Assembly (NCBI GenBank): GCA_905209135.1
Contig: CAJLRT010000002.1
Span: 1-18,393, forward strand
DNA from: an uncultured Eubacteriales bacterium
GTDB taxonomy: Bacteria > Bacillota > Clostridia > Oscillospirales > UMGS1783
Direction: 5' to 3'
DNA length: 18,393 bases
Shown: piece after piece, positions 14,482-18,393 of the stretch
How the letters are laid out: each line of letters starts with the position of its first letter
How positions within the stretch are numbered: position 1 is the stretch's first letter
Notes under the pieces: generated by a model
Told to the model about the DNA's origin: nothing
Databases searched by the model: none
The model's input: only the letters and a program-made list of their open reading frames with translations
Translations under genes and position numbers: made by a program

Positions 14482-14691
14482 TCATCTAGTCCTGTTTTTC
14501 CGGCGGAACGTACTCCAAAACGTCTTCTTTCCCGCAGCCGGGCACATAACAGATTCCTGCGGGGACGTCTGCGTCAAATCGTTTTTATGATTCTGATACG
14601 CGGCATTTCCCCATGCCGGCTGCGCTTGGTTATCAATAGCGTTTTCTGTGCAAACAACGAGCTTTATACGGATTGTTCCGTGTTTATCCAT
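14482..14691 (-). CDS. Doubtful small open frame, 69 codons
   Basis: MDKHGTIRIKLVVCTENAID and onwards has a mixed, protein-like composition unlike the Ala/Arg strings of the GC spacers, and it ends 22 bp before the XRE gene in the same direction. But GCGGGG directly abuts the ATG, leaving no proper ribosome-site spacing; there is no promoter-like sequence upstream, and I recognise no family. It lies almost wholly inside the pair of 16-bp inverted repeats at 14490-14736. It may be a real small gene co-transcribed with the XRE gene, or chance. Confidence 0.25.
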   Translation of the reverse strand: MDKHGTIRIKLVVCTENAIDNQAQPAWGNAAYQNHKNDLTQTSPQESVMCPAAGKKTFWSTFRRKNRTR

Positions 14692-14736
14692 CCCCGCTTT
14701 TCCGCACGGACTAATCTGCGCGCCGGAAAAACAGGA
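14490..14736. repeat. 16-bp inverted repeat pair bounding a 247-bp segment
   Basis: TCCTGTTTTTCCGGCG (14490-14505) and its exact complement (14721-14736) enclose 215 bp. This could be the ends of a small non-autonomous element or the closing stem of a large RNA fold. No target-site duplication is evident at the outer edges, and no transposase is present. The arm contains the GGAAAAACAGG word seen in other spacers. Confidence 0.5.
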
Positions 14737-14751
14737 GGCATTTTCCGCCCG

Positions 14752-14949
14752 TCAGTCAGCGCTGTTTTTCTGGTCTGCCGGCATATCCTGAATATTGTCC
14801 AACGCAAAATCGATGCACTGATTCAAGAATTCACTTCTGCTGACATTGTAAACAGCGGCATATTTGTCTATTCTTTCGAGCTTTTCAGGGGTCAGGCGAA
14901 TAGTTGTAGGTTCCTTTTTATATTGCTTCGGAATAAAAACTTTCGACAT
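14752..14949 (-). CDS. Ribbon-helix-helix DNA-binding protein, copy 2, 65 aa
   Basis: The same plan as the other two copies: MSKVFIPKQYKKE tag, strand PTTIRLTPE, helix KLERIDKYAAVYN, helix VSRSEFLNQCIDFALDNI, and a divergent polar tail ending QKNSAD. The second helix is nearly identical to copies 1 and 3, while the DNA-contacting strand flank and the first helix differ more, suggesting different DNA targets on a shared fold (inference). The start is ATG 14949 with GGAGG 8 nt upstream. Both the ribosome site and start codon lie in a perfect 32-bp palindrome (14946-14977), so expression is probably autoregulated or structure-controlled. It lies 89 bp downstream of copy 3 in the same direction. 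Confidence 0.85.
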   Translation of the reverse strand: MSKVFIPKQYKKEPTTIRLTPEKLERIDKYAAVYNVSRSEFLNQCIDFALDNIQDMPADQKNSAD

Positions 14950-14977
14950 ATTATATACCTCCACGTATATAATATGT
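14946..14977. promoter_or_regulatory. Perfect 13+13 palindrome over ribosome site and start codon of RHH copy 2
   Basis: Arms ACATATTATATAC (14946-14958) and GTATATAATATGT (14965-14977) are exact complements with a 6-bp spacer CTCCAC. On the mRNA strand the loop exposes most of the GGAGG site and the ATG is buried in the stem base. As DNA it would suit a pair of RHH dimers. The word ACGTATATA within it recurs upstream of RHH copy 3. Confidence 0.8.
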
Positions 14978-15038
14978 GCCGCCATACCCGGAATATAGAT
15001 TCGCTTTCCGACTACGCACTAGTTTGTGTACTCGCAGA

Positions 15039-15236
15039 TCATCTGCGCGGTGCAAAATACTCCTGGTGTGAAATGTCACGCATATGCAGCAAGGCGAAAT
15101 CAATACACTGGTTTAAAAATTCATTCCTGCTTATGTTATATTTTAGCGCAGTTTTATCTATCAAGTCAAGTTTTGCAGACTCAAGTCTAATCGTAGTCGC
15201 AGTACGAGTATACTGCTTAGGAATAAAATTCTGCAT
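15039..15236 (-). CDS. Ribbon-helix-helix DNA-binding protein, copy 3, 65 aa
   Basis: MQNFIPKQYTRTATTIRLES, then KLDLIDKTALKYN and ISRNEFLNQCIDFALLHM, with tail RDISHQEYFAPRR. It is closest to copy 1 (ATTIRL, KLDLI, ISRNEF, HMRD shared), with copy 2 more distant, so the set probably arose by local duplications. The start is ATG 15236 with AGAGGGG about 8 nt upstream; 14 in-frame upstream codons overlap the promoter region and are rejected. The stop codon lies in a small palindrome, CGCAGAT-c-ATCTGCG (15033-15047). First gene of a minus-strand pair with copy 2. Confidence 0.85.
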   Translation of the reverse strand: MQNFIPKQYTRTATTIRLESAKLDLIDKTALKYNISRNEFLNQCIDFALLHMRDISHQEYFAPRR

Positions 15237-15262
15237 TCTGATCCCCTCTGGATTTGTTGTAT

Positions 15263-15297
15263 ATACGTATTGTATCATTATTCTTCTATTGGAAACA
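15263..15297 (-). promoter_or_regulatory. Promoter of RHH copy 3
   Basis: On the minus strand TACAAT (15269-15274) preceded by TGA is an extended -10; the -35 is weak (TGTTTC at 17 bp). The palindrome ATACGTAT (15263-15270) overlaps the -10 and predicted start, and TTGTAT occurs twice 13 bp apart around it, a plausible operator. Confidence 0.5.
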
Positions 15298-15786
15298 GGG
15301 ATAGAATGTCTTGTGCGACTAATGGCACATACGATCTCTCAAATAAAGCTGTGTTTTTATAATCACCAGAAGCCCTTTGCCGGGTCCGCCCTTTTGCACG
15401 CATGCCAAGCCCCCCCGTGCAAGCGGGCGTTTCCACAATACATGGACGGCGCGGTCGCCGGGGGGTGTCCCCGCCGTCCGATTCAGCCGCTTTGCCGGAA
15501 CGACCCCCGGCAAAAGCGCGCAATCTCCAGGCGCGGGCGCGTCGCGTCGCCCGCGCCCACCTCTGAAACCACAGCCGCGCGCAGGCGAGGGCCTCATTCC
15601 CCCTCCGCGCTCCTCCGCACTTTTTCTCCGGCGTGCGGCTGTTTCTCCCCTCACCCGGCGCGCGCTCTTTGACAATCGGAGCGCGCGCCATTGTACCGTT
15701 TTGTGCGTTATGTGGGGAGCTGATTTCTCCGTGCTTATTTTAAATACTGTCGTTCCTCCCCTGCCGGTACGGCCCGCAGTTTCCCC
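15298..15786. other. C-rich spacer with three strong hairpins, no supported gene
   Basis: About 490 bp with no supported gene; the plus strand is C-rich in the middle. Strong stems: GCTTTGCCGG / CCGGCAAAAGC (15489-15517), a perfect 10-bp stem GGCGCGGGCG with its complement (15530-15557), and a perfect 11-bp stem GGCGCGCGCTC with its complement (15657-15689). None has a T-tract on either side. This could be structured RNA, but no clear promoter points into it. Confidence 0.45.
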
Positions 15787-16014
15787 ATAAAGATTACTTT
15801 ATAGTACGATTTTTGCGCCCGCCGCATAAGCTTACTTAAATATAAGAATTTTACGCTTCGCACATAACCTTACCTAAGAGTAAGAATTGCACGCCTTGCA
15901 GGTAACCTTACCTGAAAATACGAGATGCGTGCTTCTCACGCAGACTTATCCCACAGTACGAATCGCGTGCTTCTCATGTAAGCTTACCGGATAATACGAA
16001 CCGCGCGCCGCCCC
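15787..16014. repeat. Six tandem 38-bp repeats, degenerate, exact period
   Basis: Units start at 15787, 15825, 15863, 15901, 15939 and 15977, each exactly 38 bp. The fixed positions are TTAC (TTAT once) at unit bases 8-11 and TAcGA (TAAGA twice) at 19-23; a GC/AC/GT plus G block follows at about 29-32. Units 3 and 4 share their last ten bases (TGCTTCTCA region). Several units carry a local dyad such as GTAAGCTTAC or GTAACCTTAC. A seventh, very decayed unit may start at 16015. There are no unique spacers, so this is not a CRISPR. It lies between the RHH genes and the next XRE gene, followed by AT-rich DNA (16050-16080), resembling iteron or multi-operator arrays. Confidence 0.85.
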
Positions 16015-16315
16015 TGCAAGCCTCCGGCGTTCGACAAAACGATCGGAAACGATTTGTATAATCTATAATAAATAATACAGCGAGGACAGTTTGCGCCCAG
16101 GGAATACCGGGAAATGCGGAATCCGTTGCCTTTTGCGTATAGCCTGTGAATCCAGTGTTCGAACATGCCGGGTGAGGCCGCGCCGCATTATAAATGCCGG
16201 TATCTACCTGACTTGCATATGTAACGGATATCACGTTTTAAGCGAAATTGTACATATGAGAATCTCAATTCGCGCGCATAATTGGTAAATTTCCCTTGTA
16301 ATTTCACTGAAAATA
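16015..16315. other. Intergenic stretch between 38-bp repeats and XRE gene
   Basis: No supported gene. It holds an AT-rich tract with two overlapping-phase TATAAT boxes (16057-16062, 16064-16069) without good -35 boxes, a TGTTCGAACA palindrome (16156-16165), and TGAGA-a-TCTCA (16257-16267), about 50 bp upstream of the XRE promoter and a candidate operator. A 65-codon plus frame at 16091 and an 86-codon minus frame were judged chance. Confidence 0.4.
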
Positions 16316-16344
16316 TTGACAGGGCACTGGCGGGCTTATATACT
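16316..16344 (+). promoter_or_regulatory. Near-consensus promoter of the 72-aa XRE gene
   Basis: TTGACA (16316-16321), exactly 17 bp, TATACT (16339-16344). Start near 16351 leaves a leader of about 13 nt, so the ribosome site GAGGTGA lies almost at the 5' end. Confidence 0.85.
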
Positions 16345-16363
16345 ATTTTTGAGGTGAAGCACT

Positions 16364-16582
16364 ATGGAATATGGGAGAATCAAAGAACTGCGCGAAAATC
16401 ATGAAATGACACAGAAGCAGGTTGCTGAATATTTGAACATAACGCAGCGCACGTATGCTGCCTATGAAAGCGGCGAATGCAGTATTCCTGTCCAGTGCGT
16501 CATGAAGTTGGCCATCCTGTACAAAACCAGCACGGACTATATTCTGGGGCGTACCAACGAAATAAAACCCTATTTGAATTAG
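16364..16582 (+). CDS. XRE-family regulator, single HTH domain, 72 aa
   Basis: MEYGRIKELRENHEMTQKQV, AEYLNITQRTYAAYESGECS, IPVQCVMKLAILYKTSTDYI, LGRTNEIKPYLN: a textbook Cro/C1 helix-turn-helix (T-Q-x-x-V-A at 16-21, recognition helix T-Q-R-T-Y-A-x-Y-E-x-G, and the common D-Y-I-L-G-R-T ending). Stand-alone proteins of this sort are frequent in clostridial genomes and on mobile elements. Start ATG 16364 has GAGGTGA 6 nt upstream. Strong promoter before, good terminator after, so it is monocistronic and likely well expressed. The palindrome at 16257-16267 might be its operator. No metabolic gene is beside it to suggest a regulon. Confidence 0.92.
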   Translation: MEYGRIKELRENHEMTQKQVAEYLNITQRTYAAYESGECSIPVQCVMKLAILYKTSTDYILGRTNEIKPYLN

Positions 16583-16622
16583 CTTTTTCCCCTGCGCGCG
16601 GGACGTGCGGGCGGGGATAACG

Positions 16623-16651
16623 GCGCGGCGTGATGGCCGCGCTGTTTTTTT
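16623..16651 (+). terminator. Terminator of the 72-aa XRE gene
   Basis: A 7-bp stem GCGCGGC / GCCGCGC (16623-16629, 16636-16642) with a 6-nt loop followed by TGTTTTTTT. Confidence 0.75.
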
Positions 16652-16980
16652 ATGGGCGCGGCGGGTGTGCCGGAAGCAGGACGCGGCGCGGATGGGAGAT
16701 TTGTGCGGGCGGGAAGAGGCCTGTCTGCACGCTGGGGCGGTTTTAAATGCGCGGGCGGCATGGGGCCGTCGGCGGGGGACGGGCCTGCGGGTACAGAGCC
16801 GTGTGCGGCGGGGTGCGTTCATCTGTGCGGTGCGGCCGCGCCGGCGTTCGGCCGCGCAGGGACACGGCAAAGAGGGGGGCAGAACAGGCCGCGGGATGAG
16901 AACTGCATGCGGCGGGGTGCCGGAAGCAATGCGCCGGGGGGAGCAGAGCGCGTGAGCCGGGGCGCGGGAGCAGAGCGCGG
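16652..16980. other. G-rich spacer leading into the pentanucleotide array
   Basis: About 330 bp, G-rich on the plus strand, without a supported gene. The last part (GAGCAGAGCG ... GCGCGGGAGCAG) already contains the GAGCA unit and seems to grade into the array. GCAGAACAGGCCGCGGG near 16879 is another variant of the recurring AACAGGCCGCGGG word. Confidence 0.45.
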
Positions 16981-17375
16981 GAGCAGTGCAGAGCAGAGCG
17001 GAGCAGAACGGTGCAGAGCAGAGCAGAACGGTGCAGAGCGGAGCAGCGCAGAGCGGAGCAGAGCAGAACAGAATGGTGCAGAGCGGAGCAGAACAGAACG
17101 GTGCAGAGCGGAGCAGAACGGTGCAGAGCAAAGCAGAACAGTGCAAAGCAGAACAGTGCAGAGCGGAGTAGAGCAGCGCAGCGCAGAACAGTGCAGAGCG
17201 GAGTAGAGCAGCGCAGCGCAGAACGGTGCAGAGCGGAGCGGAGCAGAACGGTGCAACGCAGAGCGGAGCAGAACGGTGCAGCGCAGAGCAGAACAGAACA
17301 GAGCAGAACAGAGCAGAGCAGAGCAGAACAGAGCAGAGCAGAGCAGAACAGAGCAGAGCAGTGTACTGCATTGCA
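16981..17375. repeat. Pentanucleotide tandem array, about 78 units
   Basis: An uninterrupted register of 5-bp units of form G-N-R-C-R (GAGCA, GAACA, GAACG, GTGCA, GAGCG, GCGCA), from 16981 to about 17370, decaying in GTGTA CTGCA TTGCA. Higher-order copies exist: a 35-bp block of seven units occurs twice in perfect tandem (17151-17185, 17186-17220). Because 5 is not a multiple of 3, each strand reads through in all frames without stops (Ala-Glu-Gln-Ser-Arg-like on plus, Cys-Ser-Ala-Leu-Leu-like on minus), which creates long false open frames. No ribosome site or sensible start precedes any of them. Confidence 0.9.
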
Positions 17376-17429
17376 GGGGGAATCGGTGCTGGTACGGCAT
17401 TCAACGGTAAATACAGTTTTTTTGTCAAT

Positions 17430-17463
17430 ATACCTTGACAGGCGAGGTATGTTGTTTTATTAT
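17430..17463 (+). promoter_or_regulatory. Strong orphan promoter with operator-like dyad
   Basis: Consensus TTGACA (17435-17440), 17 bp, TATTAT (17458-17463). The dyad ATACCT (17430-17435) / AGGTAT (17445-17450) overlaps the -35, and TGTCA (from 17423) with TGACA (17436-17440) forms another. The nearest recognised plus-strand gene is PadR at 18034, about 560 nt away. Confidence 0.7.
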
Positions 17464-17469
17464 ATAAAC

Positions 17470-18010
17470 AGAAACGTCCATTTGCCTGTGCGGAAAAGGC
17501 AAAAAGGACAGACAGAAGGCATCCAGCCGGGGCGGCGCGGCGCATGGAAAGCGGCCGCGGCCGGCGACGAAGCGCCGCCATTAAGAGCGGCTGCGGACCG
17601 CCGCCCCAAACAGCAAGCCGCGAAGAGGGCCGCGCAGACGGCAGCCGCGAGGAGGGCCGCAAACAGCAGTTGCAAAGCCGCCGCGCAGAGCGGCTTCAGC
17701 GCACCGCGGCAAACGGCACACGGGAGAGAAAGCTGCAAAGCGCAGTCATAAATCGGCAGTGACCCGGCTCCGCAGCGAAGCGCCGCAGCCTGGGACAGGC
17801 GCGGAAGATCGGCCGCAATAAAAGCCCATGCAAGGCGCGGCCGCGCGCGCCGGCGCGAGGGACAGGGGCCGCTGCGGGAGCCGCCATGCATGGCGGCTAT
17901 AGACGGCGGCGGCCAGACGCTGCCGCAAAAAAGCATCCATAAACAAAGCCTGTATACGCATGTATGGAAACGCAGTTAAAACATTGGAACACTGGGAACA
18001 TACCGGTAAG
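17470..18010. other. Possible transcript of unknown nature between orphan promoter and padR-like gene
   Basis: About 540 bp. Plus-strand frames give Ala/Arg/Lys/Gln-rich strings without ribosome sites. The imperfect direct repeat GCCGCGARGAGGGCCGC occurs near 17617 and again 28 bp later. A perfect 20-bp palindrome AGCCGCCATG/CATGGCGGCT lies at 17879-17898. No T-tract terminator on the plus strand. It may be a long leader of the PadR gene, a non-coding RNA, or unused spacer. Confidence 0.35.
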
Positions 18011-18033
18011 AAGAAAAAGGAGGGATATGCGCT

Positions 18034-18375
18034 GTGTCTATTGCATCGGACCTGATCCGCGGCAATACGGAAATGATCATCCTTGCCCATCTGCTCGACG
18101 GGGACAGCTACGGCTACAAAATCAACAAAGCAATTTCACAGAAAACGGACGGCGGCTTTGAACTGAAGGAAGCGACGCTCTACACCGCGTTCCGCCGGCT
18201 GGAGGAGGCCGGCTGCATCCAGTCCTACTGGGGCGACGAGAATACGGGCGCGCGCCGGCGCTACTACACCATAACGCCCCAGGGCCGGCTTTCGCTGCAG
18301 GCGCGCATAGACGAATGGAACCGCGCCAAATTGATGATTGACTCATTCATTGAGGGGGTAAAGAGAGATGTATGA
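18034..18375 (+). CDS. PadR-family transcriptional regulator
   Basis: 113 residues with the PadR winged helix: LIRGNTEMIILAHLLDGDSY, GYKINKAISQ, then ELKEATLYTAFRRLEEAGCI (recognition helix and start of wing), SYWGDENTGARRRYYTITPQ (wing, with the family's R-R-x-Y-x-I-T-x-x-G) and a C-terminal dimerisation helix, ARIDEWNRAKLMIDSFIEGV. The start is GTG 18034 with AAGGAGGG 9 nt upstream; the ATG at 18027 is out of frame. The stop overlaps the next start by 8 bp, so it is coupled to a following gene. PadR proteins of this type usually repress the membrane-protein gene beside them; that is family knowledge, the signal is unknown. Confidence 0.94.
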   Translation: MSIASDLIRGNTEMIILAHLLDGDSYGYKINKAISQKTDGGFELKEATLYTAFRRLEEAGCIQSYWGDENTGARRRYYTITPQGRLSLQARIDEWNRAKLMIDSFIEGVKRDV

Positions 18376-18393
18376 CAAGCTGCGGGAATACAT
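18368..18393 (+). CDS. Start of the PadR-coupled partner gene, cut by window end
   Basis: Only MYDKLREY and two bases are visible. It begins inside the end of the PadR gene (8-bp overlap, ATG-tATGA arrangement), with a GGGGG/AAAGAG purine stretch upstream as ribosome site. An M-x-(D/E)-K-L-R-E-Y start is typical of the permease-prefix/DUF1700-like membrane proteins that follow padR genes in Clostridia. That is a guess from context; too little is visible to be sure. Confidence 0.55.

Noticed and set aside
14587..15672. A 361-codon plus-strand frame
   Set aside because: It runs antisense through RHH copies 2 and 3, which have family matches and ribosome sites.
15787..16014. CRISPR array
   Set aside because: The 38-bp units are contiguous and vary throughout; there are no constant repeats with unique spacers and no cas genes.
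16150..16200. tRNA T-loop-like GTTCGAAC
   Set aside because: The flanks do not pair as a T-stem and no acceptor or anticodon stem was found on either strand; it is just a short palindrome.
16343..17662. A 439-codon minus-strand open frame with a long Cys-Ser-Ala-Leu-Leu repeat
   Set aside because: It is the pentanucleotide array read in one frame; the other frames are equally open, there is no ribosome site or sensible start, and it runs over the XRE gene on the other strand.
17011..17751. A 246-codon plus-strand frame with Ala-Glu-Gln-Ser-Arg repeats and an Ala/Arg-rich tail
   Set aside because: Same array artefact joined to GC-rich spacer; the strong promoter lies inside it and no ribosome site precedes any start.

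Overview
The window reads as a high-GC, low-coding-density Firmicutes chromosome, most likely a spore-forming gut clostridium. This is inferred from strong AGGAGG-type ribosome sites, TTG/GTG starts, a CotF-type spore coat gene pair, DegV, PadR and polar amino-acid ABC transporters. No rRNA, tRNA, transposase, integrase or CRISPR array was seen. Only about 60% of the bases are in genes I can support. The rest is long GC-rich, purine-biased spacer, structured DNA and repeats.

Layout. 1-330: tail of a DegV fatty-acid-binding protein. 1008-1913: PAP2 phosphatase. 2116-2911: two divergent XRE-type regulators around an AT-rich promoter island. 3679-6007: two overlapping CNNM/CorC-family membrane transporter genes, the first lacking the C-terminal CorC domain. 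6084-6280 (minus): a promoter-to-terminator non-coding RNA that looks like 6S RNA. 6929-9374 (minus): an amino-acid ABC transporter operon (binding lipoprotein, permease, ATPase). 9556-9663 (plus): a possible small structured RNA. 9666-10250 (minus): GNAT acetyltransferase. 10442-10883 (minus): spore coat pair with a forespore-sigma-like promoter. 11124-13446 (plus): a second amino-acid ABC transporter operon with the same gene order.

13526-18010 is an accessory-looking stretch. It holds three paralogous small ribbon-helix-helix (RHH) proteins, a convergent small XRE protein, a perfect 13+13 bp palindrome over the ribosome site and start codon of one RHH gene, six exact-period 38-bp tandem repeats, another XRE gene, a roughly 390-bp pentanucleotide array and a strong promoter with no recognisable gene behind it. 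A PadR regulator and the first codons of its partner gene close the window.

The two most unusual things are these. (1) The binding protein at 11124-11972 is circularly permuted: the block that normally ends this family (VLEDTL...EEYGIGFRKED...ISKKWFGED) comes directly after the lipobox, ahead of the block that normally begins it, and the protein stops where the moved block should follow. In the known two-lobe fold this would make each lobe continuous in sequence with one crossover. (2) The cluster of RHH paralogs, small XRE proteins, palindromic start-site element and 38-bp tandem repeats between 13.9 and 16.6 kb looks like a small DNA-binding regulatory or segregation-like module that I cannot match to a named system.
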